Positions 1 to 9,598 of a DNA stretch of 64,000 bases are shown here, one piece after another (position 1 is the first letter of the stretch; each line of letters opens with the position of its first letter). The position numbers and the translations under genes are program-made. The notes under the pieces are model-generated. The model was not told where the DNA came from. It made no database searches and saw only the letters and a program-made list of their open reading frames with translations. The DNA is taken from positions 7,626,001-7,690,000 of the forward strand of contig JAWQUS010000002.1 in the NCBI GenBank assembly GCA_036365455.1, given 5' to 3'. The stretch is from Macrosoma leucophasiata (lineage: Eukaryota; Arthropoda; Insecta; Lepidoptera; Hedylidae).

Positions 1-360
1 ATCACTCAGTGGCGGTCGTTTGATATATTTCCCTAACGACACCTGCGTAGCTCTAATAACATTTGGGTCGATTTCATCTCCCATTTTACATATTTGATAA
101 TATTCTGATACTTTTCTAAATGTGGTGGGTTGTCTTCTTATTTATGAAAAGAAAAGATAAGCACAACAGTAACTGACCCGTAATTGTTTACTACACAAGC
201 ATCACCATGGCAACAAAGTACAAAGTCTACCTACATGTCATGATGTAGATAGATGTAAAATGTAAACTAACATAGATGCTCAATATACTCAATACTTTAT
301 TGCACCATAATGTACAATGGTAGGTGGTGTTACATTACACACGGAATAGATAAATCTATA
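1..360. other. Left edge, no gene seen
   Basis: AT-rich sequence with no convincing ORF, splice structure or RNA gene. From about 361 it passes into the dispersed repeat described next. Confidence 0.5.
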
Positions 361-1540
361 CAAATAAATAAAATTGGAGTGTCTGTTAATAATATTAAAA
401 TAACCGCTTTTTACTTAATGCATATGTATGTATACACGGTACATATACCAAAACAACATTTTTTACTATTTTTGTCTGTCTGTCTGTCTGTTCCCGCTAA
501 TCTCGGGAACGGCTGTACCGATTTTGACGGGACTTTCACTGGCAGATAGCTGATGTGATAAGGAGTAACTTAGGCTACTTTTATCTCCATACATCCATAC
601 ATACATACATACCTACATACAAATAAGTAGAATTGGAGTGTTTCCGACTTTGACGCGACTTCTACGGATAAGTAGCTGATGTAATAAGGAGTAACTTAGG
701 CTAATTTTATCTCCATACATACATACATACCTACATACAAATAAAAGGAATTTGAGTGTCTCCGATTTTGACGGGACATTCACTAGCAGGTAGCTGATGT
801 GATAAGGAGTAACTTAGGCTACTTTTATCTCCATACATCCATACATACATACACCTACATACAAATAAGTAGAATTGAAGTGTTTCCAACTTTGACGGGA
901 CTTCCACGGGTAAGTAGCTGATGTAATAAGGAGTAACTTGGGCTACTTTTATCTCCATACATACATACATACCTACATACACATAAATAGAATTTGAGTG
1001 TCTCCGATTTTGACGGGACATTCACTGGCAGGTAGCTGATGTGATAAAGAGTAACTTAGGCTACTTTTATCTCCATACATCCATAAATACATACACCTAC
1101 ATACAAATAAGTAGAATTGAAGTGTTTCCGACTTTGACGGGACTTCCACGGGTAAGTAGCTGATGTAATAAGGAGTAACTTGGGCTACTTTTGTCTCCAT
1201 ACATACATACATACCTACATACAAATAAATAGAATTTGAATGTCTCCGATTTTGACGGGACATTCACTTGCAGGTAGCTGATGTGATAAGGAGTAACTTA
1301 GGCTACTTTTATCTCCATACAACCATACATATACATACATACATACCTACATACAAATAAATAGAATTTGAGTGTCACCGATTTTGACGGGACTTTCACT
1401 GGCAGATAGTTGATGTAATATGGAATAACTTAGGCTACTTTTATACTAGCTGCGCTCACGACTGCGTCTGGGTAGATAGAGATACTGTACAATCATATTT
1501 TTTCTCACTTGGACGAAGTCGCGGGCACAGCTAGTAAGTA
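361..1540 (+). repeat. Dispersed repeat with an expanded ~120-bp tandem array
   Basis: The outer part (361-550 and 1380-1540) matches a second, unexpanded copy at 1765-2095: same start, same CTGT-rich run, same 'ttttgacgggactttcac' block, same ending in inverted segments around 'actagctgcgc' and 'gcgggcacag'. Inside this copy a unit of about 120 bp is repeated eight times. Units alternate between 'gatgtgata' (551, 792, 1035, 1277) and 'gatgtaata' (674, 917, 1159, 1412), so the true period is a dimer of about 242 bp. The 'cctacatacata' runs separate the units. Short ORFs on the minus strand here follow the repeat and are not genes. Confidence 0.85.
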
Positions 1541-1764
1541 ATAAGTATAAGTAAAGATAATAAATGAACCTATAACATCTAATTGATTTTAAGAAATTAT
1601 CATTTTAAAATAATTATGGTATAATACTTTTTATATAAATAATCCTCTAACATCTAAATGATTTTTAGTAATGTTCACTTATCCAAATATTATTTATTAC
1701 ATATTATACATTAAAAACCCTCCAACATCTAATTGATGTTTAGTACTTAATTATCACACGAGTA

Positions 1765-2095
1765 TACAAATAAATAAAATTGGAGTGTCTGTTTGTAATA
1801 TTAAAATAACCGCTTTTTACTAAATGCATATGTATGTATGTATACACGGTACATATACCAAAACAATTTTTTTTTAATGTTTTGTCGGTCTGCCTGCCTG
1901 TCTGTCTGCCTGTTTGTTCCCGCTAATCTCAGGAACGGCTCAACCGATTTTGACGGGACTTTCACTGGCAGATAGCTTATGTAACCAGGAGTAAATTAGG
2001 CTACTTTTAAACTAGCTGCGCCTACGACTTCGTCTGGGTAGATGTTAAACAATCATAAATTCTCACGCGGACGTAGTCGCGGGCACAGCCAGTAA
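1765..2095 (+). repeat. Second copy of the same dispersed repeat, unexpanded
   Basis: Parallels 361-1540 from 'aaattggagtgtctgtt' to the inverted pair 'actagctgcgcc...gcgggcacagcc' (1995-2092) but carries one block instead of the tandem array. The 'actagctg(t/c)gcc(c)acgacttcgtc' ending is widespread in lepidopteran interspersed repeats. I cannot assign a class. Confidence 0.75.
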
Positions 2096-2202
2096 AGAAT
2101 AATAATGGTAATGTGGGCGTGGCAAGCGCGCCACAACTATGTATGAATAAACACAGTTCAGTCGAACCATACGTTCGCCGCTCGTAGCGTCGCTGAGCGT
2201 AA

Positions 2203-3026
2203 CTGAGAATTGATCACAAAACAGTTTTGGCGCATTTGAAAAAAGCTGGGTACAAAAAAAAGCTCGATATTTGGGTACCTCACGAGCTCACTGAAAGAAA
2301 CCTAATGAACCGTGTACTCATTTGTGATTCTTTATTACGACGTAATGAAACCGAATCATTTTTGAAGAAGCTGATAACTGGTGATGGAAAGTGGATTACG
2401 TACGACAAGAACGTGCAAAAAAGTCGTGGTCAAAGGCCGGTCAGGCTTCACAGACTGTGGCGAAACCCGGGTTAACTCGCAACAAGGTGATGTTGTGTGT
2501 GTGGTGGGATTGGAAGGGCATTATTCATTATGAGCTATTACCACCAGGCAGGACTATCGATTCTGAACTCTACTGCGAACAACTGATGAGATTAAAGCAA
2601 GAAGTTGAGAGAAAGCGGCTTGGAATTGATCAACAGAAGGGGTGTGGTGTTTCAACATGATAACGCTAGACCTCACACATCTATAGCCATTCAGCAAAAA
2701 TTAAGAGAGTTTGGCTGGGAGGTGTTAATGCATCCGCCGTATAGTCCTGACCTTGCACCCTCAGATTTCCACCTTGTTCGGTCTCTTCAGAATTCTTAAT
2801 GCAATGTTAGGTTAACATCACGAGAGGACTGCCAAATCCACTTGTCGCGGTATTTTGATGAGATGTCCCAAATTTTTTATAGCAATGGGATCATGTCCCT
2901 ACCTACAAGATGGCAAAAGGTTATCGAATAAAATGGAACATACATACTTTAGTTAAATTTAAATAAACTATATTAAAAAATGTTTTGAATTATCTTAAAA
3001 AATGCGAAGAAACTTTTTCCCCAACC
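2203..3026 (+). mobile_element. mariner-like transposon, 5'-truncated
   Basis: Sequence starts mid-transposase at 'gagaattgatcac' and runs to the 3' terminal inverted repeat 'ctttttccccaacc' (3013-3026), followed by the TA target dinucleotide at 3027-3028. The 5' third (terminal repeat and N-terminal DNA-binding part) is missing; compare the fuller copy at 11975-13622. An unclassified stretch (2096-2202) precedes it. Confidence 0.88.
2227..2900 (+). pseudogene. mariner transposase remnant (DDD catalytic domain)
   Basis: Three frames together give a mariner catalytic region. Visible are the linker 'WVPHELTERN', the first-Asp motif 'ITGDGKWITYD', the second-Asp motif 'HDNARPHTS' (near 2656-2682) and the third 'YSPDLAPSDFHLV' (near 2743-2780). 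The spacing between the last two acidic residues fits the D,D34D mariner class. Frameshifts near 2400-2475 and 2600-2660, plus an early stop after 'LQNS' at 2799, break it. The Glu normally found in 'GDEKW' is Gly here. Not functional. Confidence 0.88.
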
Positions 3027-3179
3027 TAATATTTTCGGATTTTACTAAATATGGATTATTGTCTTATTGTATAGAAAGTTTCGCTGAAATGTACGACATT
3101 AAATGTAATTTAAACGGATAGGAATTATTTTAGGTTATGACATGTTGGTTTTGGTGAACGTATTTTTATTTAGATAAAC

Positions 3180-4156
3180 CGAATTTTCCTAATACCGTCC
3201 CCCTACGTGGACCTAATATCGTCCCCGGGGCGATATTCAGGTCACTTTTTTTATGTAATGAAAGTGGCAAACAAGCATGCAGTTCACATTGATGTTAAGT
3301 AATGACTGCAGCCTATAGACACCCACTCAAATATCAAGGTCAAAATGCAGATGCGTTACCACTCCTGAGGCCTAAGGTGTTATGCCTCTGTGCCGGAAAT
3401 TACAGGCCCGTACATTACCACCTGACCGGAACACGATAGTGCTGAACACTACTACTACCATTTAGCGGCAAGTATACTATGCAATACGGTGGTGCCTACG
3501 CCCGCGAGCTCCGTTACTGAAGCTCTACTATAAGTCAAACAGTTTTCTGATGAAGAAACATTTGGAACTGATCCAATTTTGGTCTCTACTGACGACGAAG
3601 ACAGCGATGATGATGCTGAATGCAGAGTTGGTCAACATAGCTTTTCCCAAGACAAAAGGGGAGAGAAATGGATAAGATGCATAAAACGTTTCCAATGATT
3701 GCGTTGATAATCCTGCCCCTAAATTTATTTGTACAACTTTTTTGAAAAATGAAAATTACTCACTTAAACGATACTAATTATTGCACAAATACTGTCAAAT
3801 ACTGATTAGATATTATAATATGATTAAGAAATACTTTATATAAAATATATCGTATCTATATAAAAACATTATTAAGAGCACAATTGAACTTATGTTCATG
3901 TACTGATTACTGTGATCTCAATATCGTCCCCGGGACGATATTAGGAACCCAAAAAATATTTTGTAGAATTTGCACGTTTTTGTTAAATTTATTTTAAAAG
4001 AAATTATAACAAAGTTAATGACATTTCAATAGTTTTAAGAATAAAGAAGTATTGTACCTAACGATATACGTTTTATTTATTTTTTTATCGGTAATATTTT
4101 ATTTTTGACAATTTTTTACAAAGAGGGGACGATATTTGGCGACTGTACCTTATACT
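3180..4156. mobile_element. Decayed DNA transposon remnant with 'atatcgtcccc' motifs
   Basis: The motif 'atatcgtccccggg' or its complement recurs near 3215, 3913 and 4133. The right edge reads (complement) 'tacagtcgccaaatatcg', compatible with a TA target followed by a CAGT-type terminus as in Tc1/pogo elements. Inside, 3541-3676 (+) reads as an acidic stretch (DDEDSDDDAE) followed by 'SQDKRGEKWIRCI', which resembles the C-terminal tail of pogo-type DDE transposases. A family A repeat (3245-3530) has inserted. The class is an inference from short motifs. Confidence 0.35.
3245..3530 (+). repeat. Dispersed repeat family A, copy 1 (near full length)
   Basis: Reference copy for family A. Left block 'gtggcaaacaagcatgcag', 'gatgttaagt', 'gcagcctatagacac'; middle 'gcctctgtgccggaaatt'; right block 'accacctgaccggaacacg', 'gcggtggtgcctacgcccg', 'gagctccgt...gagctctac'. 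About 285 bp, no coding potential. The left block resembles a core ('gatgttaagtgatcaccgc') seen in many lepidopteran interspersed repeats, which points to a retroposon, but the class is not settled. Confidence 0.85.
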
Positions 4157-4169
4157 CATCGCCCAAATA

Positions 4170-4216
4170 GTAGGTAGTTACGTCAATTCTGTAGGTAGGG
4201 CTTCTCCATGTATATA
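4170..4216. repeat. Short inverted partner of the 4665-4700 segment
   Basis: 'gcttctccatgtatata...ctcaatgg' here is the reverse complement of 'ccat...tatacatggagaaggc' at 4658-4686. A third copy lies at 7568-7612. These bracket the LINE 5' fragment, either as element ends or as separate fragments of one repeat. Confidence 0.55.
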
Positions 4217-4225
4217 TCTCAATGG

Positions 4226-4735
4226 TTTACATACATATGTTTCTATAACCCTTTAAAGTATAGCTACTATTTTTATAGTGGATTATGTAATATCTCAAGG
4301 GATATACCGTAAATTGCTTACAAATCCTTTGCAAGCGACTTCTATTTCTAGAAGAATGTGAAATGGAGCTATCGGTGTCGATGCTCGACTCGTAATCGCA
4401 TTCTATAGTGACATAATTTGAAGCATCAAGAACAGAACCTCCGGGATCCGGCGGTTCATTCATGATTGCTTAAATACTATGTAATACTACCTCTATACAA
4501 AATATTAAAAATCTTACCAAATAAGATTCGAATTAATAAGAATTAATTAAATAAAATTTAAGTCCAAAAAACAAGCCCGCGCTTTTTCAGTTTCCCGCTG
4601 TTTTTTCTACTGCTCCGAGACTCTGACATCCGCTTCTCGGATAAGCGGATGTCGCCCCATAGAGTTAATATACATGGAGAAGGCGTATTCTACTATAGAA
4701 ACCTTAGACTAAGTACCTACTTAATCTAAGATAGA
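4226..4735 (-). mobile_element. 5' end of a LINE: untranslated leader plus start of ORF1
   Basis: On the minus strand a leader (4735-4464) is followed by an ATG ORF (4463-4227) starting MNEPPDPGGS, then an acidic and Ser-rich stretch ending in a basic region. The PPDPGG start is typical of ORF1 (gag-like) proteins of lepidopteran Jockey-type LINEs; this is from memory of the family, not a search. The ORF diverges after about residue 50 and no RT follows, so the 3' part is missing. A hairpin lies in the leader. A copy of the first about 70 bp lies at 34195-34270. Confidence 0.45.
4625..4653. repeat. Perfect 11-bp hairpin in the LINE leader
   Basis: Arms 'gacatccgctt' (4625-4635) and 'aagcggatgtc' (4643-4653) with a 7-nt loop. 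Confidence 0.8.
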
Positions 4736-6400
4736 AACAGTAGTTATACAATAATGGGTAAAATCGACACATGTCTGACAAAAACAGTTTTGACTCTTTC
4801 TAACTAACCAGTAGCTCCCTATGTAAAAAGAGACACAAGATGTATGCAGAGTATTAATTTTGAAAATGATTTGATGTGACGTCATACTTATGCCTTCGCG
4901 TGACCGATTTGTGGTACATCTGTTGTCAAACAAACAGGTGCTCGTAATATTTTTGCTGTTTTCTTGAAAACTAAATCTTTTAACTAGATAATGTGGTATT
5001 CTAGGTTTTGCTTTATGTTGACTGATTATGCTCTCGTACTGTTTAAAACAGAGTGGTGCAATGAAAAACGAAAATTATCTTGATTTGAACTTTGTGAGGT
5101 TATGTACAAATTTTCACGGATTGTGTCGTATTCGGGGGGATTTTGAAATGCAGTGATATATAGTGATATGTTTTGTTAAGAGTTTTGAAGACCTGTGTAA
5201 GTTTCGTATGACTTATACAACTTTTAATGCAATTCATTATTTTCTAAAAATAGCATTTTTTTAAAGTGATGTACGAATACTAACCTGTTATATCAAAGTA
5301 TCGATATAAAATTATTTTCATATCAATTTAAATTATCTAGTATTATATTGTATTAGCATTATACTCGATAGAATTTCTTGTTTCTTAATAAAATATCGAA
5401 GAAGAAATTGATGTAAATTAAATCATTTGCACCCGATATAGCATGGATTTTTTCAGAGATTGTTAGAGTGTAATATAAGTATATAAAGCACAACATAACA
5501 CAGTTTTTTTTTTCATTTCATGAGGAATGGCAAACAGGTATCAGTTTATATTGGTAAGTAATAGCCTATCAGTCTACACGAAACCAGAGCTTTCAATCTA
5601 AATGCGTTGCCACTCCTAAGGCCTAAGATATTACGCATCTGTGCTGGAAATCACAGGGCCGTGCAGATCTGTGTCACTAACTTCTACATGCGTATCATCT
5701 GAAAATTGAAGCAGGTTCCATTTCTTTTCAATTACTCATATCATTAACATACCTAGAGCCGTTCCTGCTACTTTTATAATATTGTTAAAGGTAAAGGTAA
5801 AGTAATAATGAAAAAATAAAAAAAGATCCTGTTGCACTCACGTCCAACACGTAATGTGTTTATTGGCCTTTAACTTGACCGAAGCGTCATCGTGCTACTC
5901 AAATTAACTAAACATAATGATTTAAATTTGAAATACATAGCAACGATATTTACAGAGATGCATTCCAAGGAGCTGGTCAGCATAAGACTCACATTTGAAG
6001 CCTGATATAGAAAATCCTACTGAAATTCAACATTACCACAATTTGCAATTTTTAGCTCTAGTTCTAGCTGAGAACCTTTCGCATGCTGCTGGTAATCAAT
6101 GAGATCATTTGAATGAATGAATTTATTTATTTGCTAAAAGTATAGTAGGTACTTAAGATCTTCAGTATATAATATAGCTTTCTTTTATATTTCACCATTT
6201 AATTTGCATGCAAATTACAGGTTACATTTTATTACTATTACAATTATACTCAACTCTAATTTAGTGAGTGGATTTTACTTTAAAAGAATAAGAATTCGTG
6301 TTGATAAAATATCGATATTAACCGCTCATGTATTAGAAGATGATATCGATATTTATCGAAAACAATGCTAGGAAAGGCGGCCATTGTAATCGCCCTTGTA
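4736..6400. other. Intergenic stretch without a gene
   Basis: AT-rich, no ORF with coding character on either strand. It holds one family A copy (5502-5677) and nothing else I can name. Confidence 0.5.
5502..5677 (+). repeat. Family A, copy 2 (left two thirds)
   Basis: Diverged: 'ggcaaacaggtatcag', 'gccactcctaaggcctaag', 'tgctggaaatcacagggcc'. The right block is missing. Confidence 0.7.
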
Positions 6401-7554
6401 GGGCTCCCGCCCACGTCCTACTTTTTGTAGGACAGATAATCGGTTCAGTTTTATGACCGACTCAACGCCCACGTCCGTTTTTTTTGTCGGTGGAGCAGCA
6501 CGTCATAGACAGAGAGCAAGGAGGAAAGTGGATTTACAGAGGAAGGTTTGTCATTGGCTTTTGTGGAACAGAAGTGAATAAAGAAAGTTCTGGGTTGATC
6601 CAATAATCTCTGCAGAGATTATTGAAGGGGATATATAATGTTCGTCATGCTGATCTAAGATGTGAGACTTTGACCAGACAAGTTTTTTAAATATTACAGA
6701 ATGTCAATTATTATTAATAAATTTTATGAACAATGACACGTCCTTCTAGTCGGGAAGACGAATCTAGGTCGACCTTTACCTATCCGTTCACCAAATTAAA
6801 CATTGTATGTATCCATTTTTTTTTGTATTTGTTAACCAACCAAATGTATTTGAAAACAAAAGTTTTAAACATATAAAATAGGTGTTTGAGGTTTATTGGT
6901 AACAGATCGGTGCAGTCACTTATATTTATTTACCTGTTTACACCTCGTTGCCAGGTACCTAGTCATGAACATAAATACTTAGGCAATACCTTACAGACCT
7001 TTATTTTACCTTTATTTAGTTTAAAAAAAAACGTTACTCGTGGGTGTTTGCATGTATGATTGAATGCATGCATTTGCCTCTGCCTACCCCTTCGGGATTA
7101 CAGGCGTGAAGTTACGTTTAGTTTCAAACACATTTAATTGGGTAACAAATGGGTCAAAGTTGCTAATAAAAAAAAATATTTTTTTCAAATAATCATACCT
7201 ATGAACGTAATTCTATAGGCAATACATGCAAGACGTGTTTGTTCATGTATGTAATTTGTTAAACAGGTAGGTGAAGGTCGACCTAGGTTCGGCTCTTAGA
7301 CTATTCCGATCAATGATGTTATATGTTACATTGATTCCGATTGTCGGTGAGTCGGTGACACGTCGGTGAGTAGTGTGCGTTGACGCATACATTTCCGAAC
7401 GTTCCATTTTTCACCGATTATCGGTCGGGATGCACCGATTTTATTTTTCACCGACTTTTTGTAGGACGTGGGCGTTGCACTATGGCTATCAGTACGTTCT
7501 ATTTTACTCCTACAAAAAAATCGGTCACTGATTATCGGACGTGGGCGGGAGCCC
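6401..7554. mobile_element. 1154-bp non-autonomous DNA transposon with GTA target duplication
   Basis: Termini are GGGCTCCCGCCCACGTCC (6401-6418) and its exact reverse complement (7537-7554). GTA flanks both sides (6398-6400 and 7555-7557). A 3-bp duplication with GGG-type ends fits the PIF/Harbinger superfamily. The subterminal regions share further inverted motifs (the 'tttttgtaggac' and 'aatcggt' blocks near 6422-6480 and 7440-7535). No transposase ORF is present. A GC-poor core includes fragments seen in other repeats (near 7060-7110). Confidence 0.75.
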
Positions 7555-7617
7555 GTAGGCAATTACGCCAATTCTGTAGGTATTTCTCCTCCATGTATAT
7601 AGCTCAATGTCGCTGAG

Positions 7618-8290
7618 ATGTTTAATTAAGTGTGTGTGAAATTGTCTATTTTGTCTGGTCATAGACAATTTTTATTGGGCGTTACATTGATTCTCCCCCG
7701 CTAAAAATGACACATTATTTTGCATCGACAGATGAGACCATCCAGTCGACCGGTGGCCCGTGTTTCTTTATTATTGGACCGATTATTATTCTTGGATTGG
7801 AATTATAAATATATTGAATCAATCGACGTTTAAAATAATCGTTTTTTTTTTCACATCCCTAAATTCTGGCGAATCTCTAGATTTAGCTTATTTTTGGGTT
7901 ATTCAACCGAGTTAGGTGTAGAATAGGGGGAAAAAATATTTGCGGAAAATTTTAGAGGAACTTTAAAAAAACACGATAAACAGTTTTTTTGCCATATATC
8001 ACGTTCCTGACGTTGTTTGTTTTTTCGACATCTTACATTACTTGAGCACCGCAACAATTCGAAATGGAGATTCGAGATGTTGAAGATAACGAATTTTAAC
8101 CACAAACAAACAGTAAAGTTTAATAAGATATTTTAATAATTTTAAACTTTTCAACTCCGAAAATATTTATAATAGATACTCTCTATATCGCACTCTTGAT
8201 ATTTTTCCAGACACCTAATTGAAGCTAAACTTTAGTAGTTATTAAAGCTGAGCTGTGATCTGCGAGTCTGTGTTTGCAAGTTTATGGCCA
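7618..8290. other. Non-coding stretch with a shared repeat fragment
   Basis: 7680-7735 ('cccgctaaaaatgacac', 'ttttgcatcg') has a relative at 26310-26350, so it belongs to an interspersed repeat of unknown class. A short hairpin 'aattgtcta...tagacaatt' lies at 7641-7671. No coding signal was found. Confidence 0.45.
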
Positions 8291-8334
8291 AATTAAACTA
8301 TAACCAATGAAAAGCAAAGTCTTCTGTGAGCAAA

Positions 8335-8480
8335 AAGCTTCCGCACTACTTCTATCAACATCATCGCCAACATCACCATCACCATCATCAACATCACTCC
8401 AGCCGAAAGATGTCCACAACCAGCCACCATGCCAGACAAAGCCTTTCCAGAAGATGTCCACAACAGTGTTGTGCAACATA
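8335..8480 (-). mobile_element. 3' tail of an RTE-like LINE
   Basis: The minus strand reads toward 'gaaaggctttgtctggc' and ends in a GAT-type trinucleotide run (plus strand 'catcatcgccaacatcacc'). The same tail occurs on + at 33670-33838 ('gtccagcagtggacgtc' then 'gatgatgatgatgatgg'). Such TGA/GAT-repeat tails are characteristic of RTE-type LINEs in Lepidoptera. Confidence 0.6.
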
Positions 8481-8695
8481 AAGGAAGATCATAGTTCCTA
8501 TTGAAACAATCTATTACTACAGTAGCGGTTAGCGAGTTTTTTAAACATTACAAAACTATCTATCTTAATAGCGAGTTTTATCACTACACTTTGAATTAGC
8601 CTTTTGTTTGACTGCCTAAAAACCAGCTACTGGAATAGATAGTTTTCAAAACCGCTATTAGAGTTCAATAGCCAGTTTCGTTTCAAAAAGCCGCT

Positions 8696-9113
8696 ATTAC
8701 AAAAAAACGCCTTCAAAAAAATTGAAAACTGAATAGACAAAAAACACTAAAAAGCGAAAAATAAACTCAATTAGATAAATTTCATAAAACAATTACTATA
8801 ATATGGGCTACGTACCTATCTACTCATAGGTTTGAAGTCGGTGCCAAGCCGATAGTGCGGCCCCCGCGGTAGAACTAATGTTGTGTTTGTTGCAGTACAT
8901 CAAATGCGGCTATTTGAAACGCAGTGAAATAGGCACTATTTTTTTTTTATATAACTTACGTACGTAAGCCCATATTAAAGTAATTGTCTTATTATAATTA
9001 ATAGGTTACGGGTTTATTCCCCTAAAATGAAAATATCTAATTGAGTATATTTTTCGCTTTTTAGTGTTTTTTGTGTATTCAGTTTTGAATTTTTTTTGAA
9101 GGCGGTTTTTTTT
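8696..9113. mobile_element. Element with ~130-bp inverted arms, upstream of the zinc-finger gene
   Basis: The left arm (8696-8815) and right arm (about 8963-9113) are reverse complements over most of their length. Shared blocks are 'aatatgggct', 'caattagataaat', 'aaaaagcgaaaaataaactc', 'aaaacactaaaaagcg' and 'cgccttcaaaaaaattgaaa'. The right arm has an extra of about 40 bp. The loop contains an acceptor-like 'tttgttgcag' and a GC-rich block (8830-8880). It sits about 310 bp before the gene 1 start codon. No transposase. Confidence 0.75.
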
Positions 9114-9421
9114 TTAATTTTATAAATATATTTGAGGGTATTCTAGGAGATTTCTAGGGGAAATTGGGGGAAATCAAAATCTCTAGGAGTACTTCGCCTA
9201 GACTATCTGGCAACACTGCCTCCATGTTGGCTGTTGGCTGCTGTGTGATATTGTGACAATTGTGTGTTGTCGTCGTAATCAAAAAGTTAATAGCAAAAGC
9301 TGCATCTATCTTCTCTTCTCAGCGCCTGAGTGAAAGTATTATCAAAGTTTGTTCGACCTCACATATTTGTTTATGATAGACTATAGGAGCAAATTGATAT
9401 TATTTTGAACATTTTAACACG

Positions 9422-9598
9422 ATGCCAAGGCCTATGCGAAAAAAACCACGACGATCACGACGAGCAAAGATCAAGAATTCCAAAGATGTTATCAACTGTG
9501 ATATCTCTCCAGAAAATACACAAGACGCCAACCTTGGTGAACTTGAACCACAAAAGCTGAAAAAAAAGAAATTAACTCAAGTTATATTGCCAATAAAG
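9422..9598 (+). CDS. Zinc-finger gene, exon 1
   Basis: 59 codons starting MPRPMRKKPRRSRR. Donor aag|gtaaat, phase 0. Lys/Arg-rich with no finger. Confidence 0.85.

Noticed and set aside
731..1263. Two similar 96-aa ORFs on the minus strand
   Set aside because: They are the same tandem unit read in one frame; their similarity follows from the repeat.
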